Shown one piece after another: positions 49,442 through 60,500 of a stretch of 64,000 nt of DNA; positions within the stretch are counted from its first letter, which is position 1; each line of letters starts with the position of its first letter. Source of the stretch: Symbiodinium natans (Eukaryota; Sar; Dinophyceae; Suessiales; Symbiodiniaceae); NCBI GenBank assembly GCA_905221605.1, contig CAJNDS010002342.1:1-64000 (forward strand), written 5' to 3'. The notes beneath the pieces were generated by a model. That model was not told the DNA's origin. It saw only the letters and a program-made list of their open reading frames with translations, and ran no database searches. The position numbers and the translations under genes were made by a program.

Positions 49442-50563
49442 ATGGCGTGGAAGCAGTATGATGGTCATGGAAACCAACGATGGGGCCGATCCAATTGGTA
49501 CGATGACAGGCAGTGGAGCAACTGGGAGCAGGCTCCACAAACACCACAGCGTGAAGCAAACAGACGGTCAGAGGACATGCCGTCACCGCAAGGTGGGCAC
49601 CAGCAGGACCTTGACTTCCCACGCACCTTCAAGCAAAGCAAAGGCTACCACGACAGCAACGAAGTTTTCGGCCTCAAGTTTCCCGATCGTATCTTTGGTT
49701 CAGCCTGGGCGTCGCAGCACGGATTAGCTGGCAGAGACATTCGAACACTTGGCTTACATGAGCTTGCGTACAGAGGATGGGACAATTTCCATCTCCGAGC
49801 ACTAGCCAACGGCAGATTCACATCGCTGATCTTTGCTAGATCAGTCAAAGAAGCAACGTTCTTCACAGCACTGCAGAGCAAAATTCGAGAACAAAAAATC
49901 GACCTTGACCAGATCGCGCATGAGTTCTGCAAACAAAACAACAAGCTGGATACACAATCCAGCAATGACAACATTAGAAAGAAGAAGCAGATGGACCACT
50001 TCGTCGACATGCTCATGGGCACGATCAAATCGTTTCAACTGCAAGAAGCTGAAGCAGCCCAAAGCCGTATCGAAGCCCTCGAACAGCAGCTGGCCGATGA
50101 GAGAAAGAAAAGGAAATCTGACGACGCCCAAGCCGACACACGTTCAGTGCCAGGAAGCTCGCAAGACCTTCCTCCAGCCAAACAACACAAAGCCGCTAAA
50201 GCCAAAGCAAGAGGGTTTGACAAACAGCTACCGGTTGCAGAACCAACGGACTTCCTTACAGCAGCCACCACGTTCGACACAGAGCCTGTCGCCCGAACAC
50301 TAGCCAGCAACAGCCCCAATGCCATAACACCAACGGCTGTGGACAAGTGGGTTAAGAGCCTTCCAATCTCCAAGGATACCAGATCCAGGCTCGAAAGAGC
50401 TTTCAAAGGCATCCAGAAAGCAGTCAAAGAGTTGCCCAAGCCGGATGCCAACCAGCTCCCAGACAAAGCAGCAGCGTACGGCCTACCCATTAGCTTAGCG
50501 TCCAAAGCTAAAACAACAGAACTTGTGAAAATCATCTGCAGTGCTATTGCCTTAGCCGAGTGA
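49442..50563 (+). CDS. Retroelement ORF2: Gag-like protein ending in a UGA followed by CUA
   Basis: 373 codons from ATG. Residues 1-45 are rich in Trp, Tyr, Gln, Asn and Gly (MAWKQYDGHGNQRWG), as in low-complexity RNA-binding regions. Residues about 75-190 appear folded. A heptad-like coiled coil (QSRIEALEQQLADERKKR) is near 205-225, and a Lys-rich segment (KAAKAKARGF) follows near 250. The last 75 residues form a second small helical unit (VDKWVKSLPIS to KIICSAIALAE). I recognise no named domain. Position just before the polymerase in the same frame, RNA-binding-type composition and a self-association coil fit a Gag-like role. Its stop (50561-50563) is UGA followed by CUA, and the frame continues without interruption into ORF3, so the product may be made both alone and as an ORF2-ORF3 fusion of 1,306 residues. 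Confidence 0.8.
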   Translation: MAWKQYDGHGNQRWGRSNWYDDRQWSNWEQAPQTPQREANRRSEDMPSPQGGHQQDLDFPRTFKQSKGYHDSNEVFGLKFPDRIFGSAWASQHGLAGRDIRTLGLHELAYRGWDNFHLRALANGRFTSLIFARSVKEATFFTALQSKIREQKIDLDQIAHEFCKQNNKLDTQSSNDNIRKKKQMDHFVDMLMGTIKSFQLQEAEAAQSRIEALEQQLADERKKRKSDDAQADTRSVPGSSQDLPPAKQHKAAKAKARGFDKQLPVAEPTDFLTAATTFDTEPVARTLASNSPNAITPTAVDKWVKSLPISKDTRSRLERAFKGIQKAVKELPKPDANQLPDKAAAYGLPISLASKAKTTELVKIICSAIALAE

Positions 50564-50566
50564 CTA
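50561..50566 (+). promoter_or_regulatory. Candidate stop-codon readthrough site, UGA CUA
   Basis: ORF2 and ORF3 are in one frame and separated only by this UGA. UGA followed by CUA is the established context for efficient programmed readthrough in several viral and animal genes. No ATG occurs in ORF3 until codon 202 (about 51,179), after the nuclease domain, so readthrough is the simplest way to make the complete enzyme. Confidence 0.7.
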
Positions 50567-53362
50567 TCTGATCGGTTGCAAACAGACAGAAAGTCGCTAC
50601 GCAGACAGTTGCCAAAGTTCACCGTAGAGATTTTTGAAGTCAGCAAGACGCTTTTAGAAGCTGCCACGCATTGCCCGGATATTTGGCGTTTTCGCGTTGC
50701 CCTTCGGTCTCTTTGTGCCTTCTCGTGTTTGGTTGCTGTTTTGTTTGTGAATGATCATTCTAACCGGGTGCGCGCTTGGCGCTGTCGTCTTGCACAATAC
50801 TGGAAGCCATCGGAGTTCACGTTTGAAAAAGTATGCGAAAAGTTCGCGTGCAACTACACAACATATTGTCTTTTACGGCCAGCGTTCGAGTATTTAAATG
50901 ACTCGAAAGCGCCAATTTTTCAACTTGATTGCTTGACATACGTTGGCAGCACAGTCACAAGCGCCAACAAAAGGCAGGATGCCAGAATTCGAAAGTTCAA
51001 GCAGCTTCAGAAGAATCAGCCTGTGTCATCGGAGCTGTGCTTGCATTGGTTTCACTCACGTGGTTGCATTCACGAGTTTGTGATCATTCCCCTGCATGCG
51101 TGCAATTCGCTACTGCAATGTCGCACCCTTGAAGCGTGCTGCATTCAAAAGTGGGTACCAAAGCTGAACTTTCCTTTCGTCATGAAGTTGTTGCCCACAA
51201 AAAAGAAAACAGGTATGTCCAAAGCCGTGCATCAAATTTCCACCATTTACAAGATGCCGGCGTCAAGACTGTTCCGAAAGCTCCGGAAAAGACTTTTCGG
51301 ACAAATGAAGCTGCATATATATTCCGACGATCTCTTTCAGAATGACACGAATTGGTGCATTCTGTTTCGACTTGCTAAATCCGATTCTACATCCTTCAAG
51401 CAGTCCAAAGAACTGCGAACGTGCAAATTTTCAATCGATCAGTTGTATGCATTGCTTCGCCTGGCTAATTCATTAGAAGACCCTCCCAGGTCCAAAGTGA
51501 GAAAGCTGATAAAGAATGCGATCAGCTTCCGAAACGGACCGATTCCGACAGCAGCCAAACCGTTGGTGATACCACTGCTTGCGCACAAACATTTTAAAGT
51601 GCAAGCTAAGAGATGGCTACGGAAGATAGTCATGTCCAGAAAGGATCAGCTCATTCCGTTTCACCTGCCCTGCTGCAGTATCGTTGCAGGAAAGTTTCCT
51701 TCCGTTTCGACCACGTTGTACAGTCATTTCCAGTGGATGCGTAAGTTTGTTTGGGAATCACCTCCAATATGCTCGTGTTCAGACTTACGACGCAAACACC
51801 CTGAACTTGCTGTCGTAACGATTGACGGTCGTGAGCGCATTGCGTCTGAAGCCTCGAAGATGCAGTTCAGTCGCCGTATCAAGTTCTGGTTGTCGGTCAA
51901 TGCCAAAACTCAGGTTTATCCAGATTTCGAAGACTACGTCCGCATGACCTGGAATGCCATCAGCAAATGGTTGAAGCACAACAAACTAGGCGGAGTAAGT
52001 TCCCAGGATTGGAAAGCCTTTTTGGAGCAGCAATGGGTTCTTCATTATCCAGAAGCACGAGTACCTCTATCGATGCAGGACATACATTTCCTTCGTTCGG
52101 AGCTACAACAGCTAGTGGTGCACGGACGAGATCATGCAGCTCAACATGTTCATGTTTTTTGTCCTTGGCTATATCATCATGTGTTGACGCAGACTTTTGC
52201 GGACAAACAGGTGTATAACCACCTCAACATGACGCCCACAGCAGCTGCCGAACATCTTCGCACTTTTTGTCACAGCAAATTGGCCAAAAAGTACAGATGG
52301 GGCGTTGACTCTGCAGCATCTGTTCCCAACAGTTACATCCTGCTGAAAGCCAAGAAGAACTTTCTTAAAGCCCGCCCTATCATCTCATATCGGGCGTTCC
52401 ACTTTGCGAAGCTCTTCAGATGCACTTCCTTCGTGTTATTGACGATGCAGAACGAGGTTTTTCCTGATTCCTTCGGTCTGAAGACGATGCCAGAGATGTT
52501 CCAAGAGTTGCATTCCTTCCTTCGTACCACACCAGTCGAAGAGTTCATACTGCAATCCAATCAGGATCTCATCGGCTTTTTCACTTCCATTCCTGCAGAG
52601 CGTATTCTTGCTTCCGTTCAAACCATGGTGGCAAAGTACAAGGAGATGTACCCCAACAAGCAGTCTCATGTATTCACTATTTTTCCCAGAGAAAAGGACG
52701 TCAAGCTCCGAGTTTTCCGAGGGAAGAAAAAAGCACTTTCAGGAAGAGCGTACACGATTGACGTTACTGACCTTGCTGCGTTGTGTCGCATGTCGCTAGA
52801 AACCTCGGTGTTCACTCAAATGGGTCAGGTTTTTCAACAAGTCCGAGGATCGGCCATCGGTAACCAGATCAGCCCAGTGCTTGCAAGCGTTGCTGTTGCA
52901 CACACCGAGCAAACCTGGATAGACACAAATCGAGCCAAAATCGCTGGGTTCTTGAGCCAGATTTACATCAATCGTTATGTGGACAACCGACTCGTGCTGT
53001 ATCCCGAACATCTTCATGAACACACATGGCTACGACAGTTGTTGCAGTTGGACTTTTACAATACACCTGTTGAGTTGGAGACTGTTCCGGATGGTGAGTT
53101 TCTTGGTACGACACTGTGTGAAGCCAGCCGCGTTGTCAAGCTTTTGTTGCCCTCTGCGTTGCATTTCTTCAGACCGCTGAATTCAGCTGGGTGTGATGAA
53201 CACAAATTTGCTGCAGCCAACAGTCGCATTTGCATGGCTGCCAGATTCAGCTTTCCTGAATCTCAGAGACAGGCAGACGTTCAAGAGATTGTCAATCTGT
53301 ATTCCTCTCGGGGATATCCGATTTCGCAAATTCGGAGAATTGCCAGCAGATTCCTGACATGA
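50564..53362 (+). CDS. Retroelement ORF3: GIY-YIG nuclease and reverse transcriptase
   Basis: Copies element RNA into DNA and probably nicks the target. Codons are numbered from 50576, a TTG; there is no upstream ATG. A GIY-YIG-like nuclease lies at about 112-200: YVGST (122-126), R137 in ARIRKF, E186 in TLEACCIQKW, and N198 in PKLNFP, matching the family's YIG strand, catalytic Arg, metal-binding Glu and final Asn. The first 'GIY' strand is weak (APIFQL). A CSCSD motif is at 399-403. The reverse transcriptase follows: RPIIS from R600, motif A with D664 (NQDLIGFFTSIP), motif B RGSAIGNQISP (757-767), and motif C YVDN (801-804). 'FFTSIP' and 'GSAIGNQISP' resemble Penelope-like and telomerase-related enzymes. 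Motif C has Asn where most enzymes have the second Asp, but the first Asp (803) is kept. The nuclease precedes the polymerase, the reverse of classical Penelope. Expression probably depends on reading through the ORF2 stop. Confidence 0.8.
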   Translation, partial: LSDRLQTDRKSLRRQLPKFTVEIFEVSKTLLEAATHCPDIWRFRVALRSLCAFSCLVAVLFVNDHSNRVRAWRCRLAQYWKPSEFTFEKVCEKFACNYTTYCLLRPAFEYLNDSKAPIFQLDCLTYVGSTVTSANKRQDARIRKFKQLQKNQPVSSELCLHWFHSRGCIHEFVIIPLHACNSLLQCRTLEACCIQKWVPKLNFPFVMKLLPTKKKTGMSKAVHQISTIYKMPASRLFRKLRKRLFGQMKLHIYSDDLFQNDTNWCILFRLAKSDSTSFKQSKELRTCKFSIDQLYALLRLANSLEDPPRSKVRKLIKNAISFRNGPIPTAAKPLVIPLLAHKHFKVQAKRWLRKIVMSRKDQLIPFHLPCCSIVAGKFPSVSTTLYSHFQWMRKFVWESPPICSCSDLRRKHPELAVVTIDGRERIASEASKMQFSRRIKFWLSVNAKTQVYPDFEDYVRMTWNAISKWLKHNKLGGVSSQDWKAFLEQQWVLHYPEARVPLSMQDIHFLRSELQQLVVHGRDHAAQHVHVFCPWLYHHVLTQTFADKQVYNHLNMTPTAAAEHLRTFCHSKLAKKYRWGVDSAASVPNSYILLKAKKNFLKARPIISYRAFHFAKLFRCTSFVLLTMQNEVFPDSFGLKTMPEMFQELHSFLRTTPVEEFILQSNQDLIGFFTSIPAERILASVQTMVAKYKEMYPNKQSHVFTIFPREKDVKLRVFRGKKKALSGRAYTIDVTDLAALCRMSLETSVFTQMGQVFQQVRGSAIGNQISPVLASVAVAHTEQTWIDTNRAKIAGFLSQIYINRYVDNRLVLYPEHLHEHTWLRQLLQLDFYNTPVELETVPDGEFLGTTLCEASRVVKLLLPSALHFFRPLNSAGCDEHKFAAANSRICMAARFSFPESQRQADVQEIVNLYSSRGYPISQIRRIASRFLT

Positions 53363-53401
53363 AGCCCGACATGATTCATGCTACCCCATCATAGGGGCAC
53401 C

Positions 53402-53853
53402 TGTGTGTGTACGCTCTGTTGACAAAGAGTTCTGAAGAGGCAACTTCATCAGGAGTCTCTGGTGCAAAAGCAGGGGGGTCACCCACGACCTTGACTGGTG
53501 ACCCAACGAAGAGAGTCAAGTGTTCGTGCTGAAATCTGGCCTGATCAGCCAGACGTACCTGCAGTTTCACTCGCTGATTGCAATTTGCCGAGCTCGCAGA
53601 AATACAGCTCCGCAGCATTGACATTGACTGCACCCTAGGACTGTATGCTTTTGGTGGCAACGCCCCTTGCATGTCGAAAGCATCCACCATGAAAGAAGCA
53701 TGTGTCGCAGTCAACCATTTCTTGCAAGATCGCTTCCCAGACGGAAACTGGACTTCCCTCGCAGTGATTCTGAACCCTCACACAGGGCTCCACCGCGACA
53801 TGGGGAACATGATTGGCATGTGTGAACACCTACTAACCTCTCGAGGGTCGTCC

Positions 53854-53861
<8 letters not shown>
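53402..53861 (+). repeat. Right 460-bp terminal direct repeat
   Basis: Second copy of 46653-47112, starting 40 bp after the ORF3 stop. It includes the same dioxygenase-like fragment (about 53578-53856), whose frame then runs into Cys-Val codons of the GT array. Confidence 0.9.
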
Positions 53862-54539
<678 letters not shown>

Positions 54540-57500
54540 ATGCCGAAGCACTTCGGACATCACCTTCGCGAGATGCGGAATCATCACAGGCAGGTTTCGG
54601 GCAGTTCAATCTATCCCGAGAGCATTCAGGAGATCAGGAGGTCGCTTTACTGGATCTTAGAGGAGCCAGATGCCAGCTCTGACGTCCCGAGAGTCTTGAC
54701 CATAGGGGTGGCCGGCCTCAACGTGATGCTGATCCTGTTGTCCCTTGTGAGCCTAGTCATGGAGACCACGCCGGCGTTCCGTACGACCACCTCTGTGGAA
54801 ATGTGGCACAGCGTTGAGATCGTCACGACGGGTTGTTTCACCTTGGGATATGTCTTGCGATTGTGGGTTTGCGACGTCTTCGGAGCCTCTGCCGTCGATT
54901 GGTTCTTCAAACCGCTGAACCTCTGCGACCTCTTAGCCATTCTGCCTGTTTATGCGCAGATCATCGTCCGGCAAGGAGACCTGGACTTCCTCCGCGTCCT
55001 GCGGGTGGTGCGGCTTTTCAAGATCGGCCACTACTCGCAAGGCGTCCGCATGATGAATGCCGCGCTGTTTAACAGCCTGTCGGCGCTCTACGTCCTCATC
55101 TTCCTCTTCGTGATCGGTTTGGTGACTTTTGCCTCTGCCATCTACTTTACGGAGAAGCTTGCTTGTCCAGATTTCGCGTTGGCCAACCTCACGCAGTTTC
55201 AGGACTACAATGCGGAGTGTGAAGACTCTCGGCTCGGGGTCGTCAGCTTCGGGCCCTGCTGTGCATACATGTGTGACAACATGCCAACAGCTGCCGGCCC
55301 CTTCCCACTTTGCCAGGGTACATGGTTGGGGGCGACCACGGCGGCCGGATCCGAATGGAAGGTGGAGGCCATGCACGATTTGGACATTGACTCGGTTCTT
55401 ACAGGCATGTGGTGGGCTGCAGTGACCATGACCACCGTGGGATATGGCGACATCCACGTGAAGCACTGGACCTCGAAGCTGATTGCCAGCGTCACGATGG
55501 TCACCGGCATGTTGATCATCGCCATGCCCTTTGCCATCGTCGGGACCAAGTTCAGTGAAGCCGCTGGAAACACCGTCACCGAGCTGGACATGGACGACGA
55601 GGGCAGCGAGGGCGAGCGGCTGACGCAGGTGCCGAGCAACGCAAGCCAGGGCCCCCGCAGCCCGAGCGGCCCTCAGGGCCCTCAGGGCCCAAGCGGCCCC
55701 GAGAGCACGAGGACGGACTTGGTTAAGCAAGGCAGCACGAAGTCGCTGGCGGAGATGGAGATCCTGCTGGAGACGCTCCGCAGTGAGGTGGAAGATGCCG
55801 TGGCCTTGAAGAAGGAGATCCTGCAGCTCCAGACCTTGCGGGACAACTTGTGGACTTCCGTGGAGCACGCCTTGGCAAGGCTGGCTTTTGAGGGCATCAT
55901 TAGCCTGAACGCCCTGATGGTGGATGGCCCCTGGTTCCATGCGGTCTCAGCACAGCGGAGGGCGAAGACCACGGTGCTCAGCCCCTTCTGTGTGAAGTCG
56001 CTGGGCTTCATCCATAGGGACTGGCTCATTCGCCGTGCTGCAATCGACATTACCTCCTCGTGGATTTTCGAATCCTTCATCCTCCTTTTAATCGTTGCAA
56101 ACAGCTTTGTCCTGGCGGTGCAGAACTACTACTACGATCAGGAGAACTACTGGGGTAACATCCTCCAAAGAGACACCGAGCTTGCTTTCACAATTTTTTT
56201 TACGGTCGAATGTGCCATGAAGATCGTGGCCTTTGGCTTCGTTGCCCACTCGCGTGCCTATCTGCGGGATCCCTGGAATTGGGTCGACTTTACCGTGGTC
56301 GTGGTGGGCCTGCTCGGGGCCATGCAGGTAGAGGCATTTTCCTTCTTGAAGCCCGCGCGTGTGCTTCGCCCTCTCCGATCGCTCTCAGCTGTGCCAGGGA
56401 TCCGGCATCTCTTCCGCACGATCATCCTCTCCCTCCCTGGGCTCAAGGACGTGGTGCTTCTCGCCGTGTTCCTCCTGGTGATGTTTGGTGTCCTCGGGCT
56501 TCATTTCTGGAGCGGACTCTTGCACCGAAGCTGCCGACTCACGGCCCAGCCACTCCACTTCAGCGCTCAGGCTGCTTCAGGAACCTGCAAGGGCTGGTGC
56601 TTTGACGATGCCTCCCTGGTCAGTGTGTCCAATTCCATGATCAACTCCTCCTTGGTCTTTGAAGCGTACTGCCGCCCAAACTCGCACTGCTTGAATGCCT
56701 GGAGGTCGGGTCAGGACTACTACCTCTGGCCGCTGGATGCAGAGCAGGAGAGGTTCTGCGGAGAGCACGCCTGTGAACGCTACCCCTTTAGTTCCGAGGT
56801 CGACCCCGTGTTGCAACTGCTGGGCTCCGTTCAAGGTAACGAGGTGCTGACCTTCTGCGGCTCCCCCTTAGCCAGCGACCAAGAGTTTGGGCCGGAAGTC
56901 GTGAACCCAGAGCTTGCGGGCGTGAACCTCAACAACTGGGACCAAGAGGTGACCGGGGAAGGTCGGAATTGGGGGCTCACACATTTCGACAACGTGGCGG
57001 CCGCCTTCCTGGTCGTCTTCCAGAGCGTGACGCTGGAGGGGTGGTCCGACATCATGGGCATGGTCCAGGATGCCCAGTCCACCGTGGCGGGCTTCGTCTA
57101 CTTCCTGCTGCTGATCGTCTTGGGGGCCTTCTTCCTGGTGAACGTGATCTTGGCCATCATCTGGGATGTCTTCCTGAGTGTTAGGGAGAGGCAGCTGCAA
57201 GAGCAGGAGGAGGAGGAAGCGGAGGCCGAGAGGGCGATTTCCGAGGATCTGCAGCTCAGCGCTTTGCAGGACCCCAGCCGTGGCATCACCGCCCTGGACC
57301 GCTGGACGTGCAAGGATGTCCTGAGGCACCTCTTTGTGACGCGGAATCTCATCGACCCGGAGGAAGTGCTGCAAGAGGAGAGCGGCTGGAAACTGGTGAG
57401 ATGGTCCCGCATCCTGGCGACCAACGCCGTCTTCAACGCTGGCGTCATGTCCATGATTCTGATCAACGTCCTGGTGCTTGCCATGGATCGATATCCAGAG

Positions 57501-60500
57501 CACCTGGTTGAGTCATCTGTCGGTGATGTGCTCAACTACGTGTTCAACATCGTGTTCCTGCTGGAGTGCGTCATCCTGCACCTGGCGCTCGGTCCCTTGG
57601 TCTACTGGCAAGACAATGCCATGGCCTTCGATGGAGTCATCGTCATCCTCTCCGTGGTGGACATTCTAAATGACCTGGGATCCGGTGCAGAAAGTGGTGG
57701 CTCCGCGATCACCGCTTTGAGAGCTTTCCGAATGCTCCGAATCTTCAAGTTGGCCAAGAAGTTCCCCAGCATGAAGATCCTCCTGAGTGCCGGCGTGAAG
57801 ACCCTGATGAGCATGGGAGATTTCGTCGCGCTGCTCTTCCTGATCCTCTGCGTCTTCGCGCTGATGGCGCAGAGCTTCTTCGGGGGAACCTTCATGTTTG
57901 ACCCAGACACGGGCAGCTTGGTGCCCCAAGATGAGTATCGAAGTCGCTGCCCCATGGGTGATGGAGACAAGCCAGTGTGTGTTCCCAGGGCGCACTTCGA
58001 CACCTTCCTGTGGAGTTTCATCACCATCTTCCAGATCCTCACAGGTGAGAACTGGAATACCGTGATGTACGACGGGATGCGGGCCACCGGCTGGATGGCG
58101 ATCTGGTTTTTCCTCCTGGTGGTCATCTTCGGGAACTTCGTGATCCTGAACCTCTTCTTGGCCATCTTGATGAGCAACTTTGATGAGCAGCGCTCAAAGC
58201 TGCATGCGGCCATGGCCAGCAAGCGGGAGCTCCTCAGGGCCCTTGAGACAGACTCAGAGGAGGCGGCCATCGTCCCAGGAGAGAACCTTCAAGACTCTCC
58301 AGAAGCCCCGCGCCGTGCATGGGAAGAGAACCCTGAGCTCCCAGGGAGGCTGCAGCTGTCGGATGAGCCAGAGCCCAGGCCAGCCCAAGCAATCTCCGTG
58401 GTGCCAGCGCCAGCACAGAGCGGAAGTGCAGCACCACCGACACCCCGCCGAAGCCGGCGCGCCACCACAAAGCGAACACGGATGTCTTTGTCGGCCTTGA
58501 CCTCGCGGCTGGACTGGCATGACCAAGAGATCGCATGTGCAACGCTCTGCGGCACAAGGTCGTGCCTGTTCTTCGCCCGGGATACCGGGCTTCGCAAAGC
58601 CTGCCTGTCTTTGACAAAGCATCGTCACTTTGACCAAGTGATCATGTTCTTCATCGTCCTGTCCTCCATCCTCATGGCCTTTGAGAACCCGCTGCTCGAT
58701 CCTAGCAGCTTGCAGGTGCGGGTGCTGGAGGTCTTGAGCACGATCTTCACATGCATCTTTGCCTTCGAGCTGGTGGTCAAGATGATCGCCCTAGGCGTGG
58801 TCTGCTCTGACCCCGAAGGGCGGTCGAAGGCTTATCTGCGATCCTTTGAGAATGCTCTGGACTTCGTGATCGTCATCGTGTCTGTGTTGGATGCCATCCA
58901 GACTTGGTTCCTCCGAGGGACGAGTGGTGGCGTTATAGCGGTGATGAAGATCTTCCGTGTGGTCAGGATGTTGCGGCCCCTGCGTCTCATCTCGAGGAAC
59001 AAGAACCTCAAGGTCGTGGTTAAGACAATCTTGGCCGCCGTGCCGGAACTCCGCAACCTCCTGGTCTTCAGCTCCCTCTTCTTCCTGATCTTTGGCCTGC
59101 TCGCCGTGGGGAATCTCAAAGGCTCCTACCACTCTTGCAAGGACAAGGACTTGGAGGACCACAGCTTCCAGAGTCTCACCGTGACGCCCCTCTGCGTGGA
59201 AGCTGCCCAGGAAGGCAACCTGAGTACTACAGGGTTCTTGGTCCAGCGTCCCGATGCTGGGTGTGCATCGGGCTCGGAGTCGTGGCAGCGACCCTCTGCT
59301 GACACGCCCATCTGCGAGGTGCATTGTGATGGTGCCAGCCATGCTCACTGCCAGAACTCGACACAGCCCTGGGGCTACCATGTGATGCGCTGCACGGACT
59401 GCAGCACAGCCTTCTGCTCTGCACCCGAGGAGTCGGCGCAGCATGCTGGCTGCGTCCAGTCCTGTGCCCGACACGAGTACTTCTGCATGCACGCAGCGGC
59501 CGGCTCGGAGCGTGCAATGTGCCTGGAGCAGTGCGTTGCGGCTTGCACGTGCCGCGACCATTGCTGGGGCCTGATCCAAGACGCTGCTCTCTGCACAGAG
59601 CAAGGGGGGAAATGGGTGAACATGAACCAGAACTTCGATAATTTGCTTGTCGGCACCATCTCGCTTTTCGAGATCAGCACCACAGAAGGTTGGGTGGACG
59701 TTATGTTGGCGGCTGTCGACAGCCGAGGGCCATACCTCCAGCCCAGGCGGGACGCAAACGAGTTTATCGGATCCTTGCTCTTTGTGGCCTTCATGCTCAT
59801 CGGAAGCTTCTTTGTGCTGAATCTGTGTGTGGGCGTGATCATCGACAACTACAACAAGCAGAAGACCGCCAGCGACTCGGGCTACGTCCTTGTGACAGAG
59901 ACGCAAGCAGCATGGATGACCCAGATGAAGGCCCTCTACCTCCGAAAAAGTTTCTTCACACAAGTGAATGTGGATCGGCTCGGCCCAAGTCGACAACATC
60001 GCTTTAGGATAATCACCTCAAGCGCCTTTGAGAACTTCATCATGGTTTGCATTGTGATGCAGCTCGGCGTGCTAATGATGGTGTGGCAACCGAGGGAGAG
60101 GAATGGCTCATGGGAGGTATTCTTGAGCACCTGTGGCTTCGTGTTCACCATCATCTTCCATGTAGAATGCTTCTTGAAGATCAGTGCCCTGCACTGCAAT
60201 TACTTCCGGGAGCCCTGGAACGTCTTCGACTTCATGTGTGTGATGTCGAGCGACGTGGTTGCCATTATTGAGGCGATTCTCTCGAACAGCACCGTGAACC
60301 TGAGTGCCCTGGTGAGCTGTTTGCGCGTCTTCCGCGTGGCTCGGCTCTTCCGCCTGGTGCGGTTCCTCAAGGGCCTGAACAAGCTGCTGCTGGCTTTCGT
60401 GTTGTCAGTGCCAAAGCTGCTGAACGTGGGCCTCCTGATGGTCCTGCTTCTGTATCTCTACGCAGTGCTGGGTGTGAGCCTCTTTGCCAAAGTGTCCTAT

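Noticed and set aside
54930-55940. 335-codon reverse-strand frame, and similar long reverse frames to 60.7 kb
   Set aside because: Antisense shadows of the GC-rich channel gene.
55600-55990. Two separate channel genes (Kv and Cav) rather than one fusion
   Set aside because: The frame is open without a stop from 54540 to 60720 and the linker forms a coherent coiled coil. Only transcript data could overturn this.
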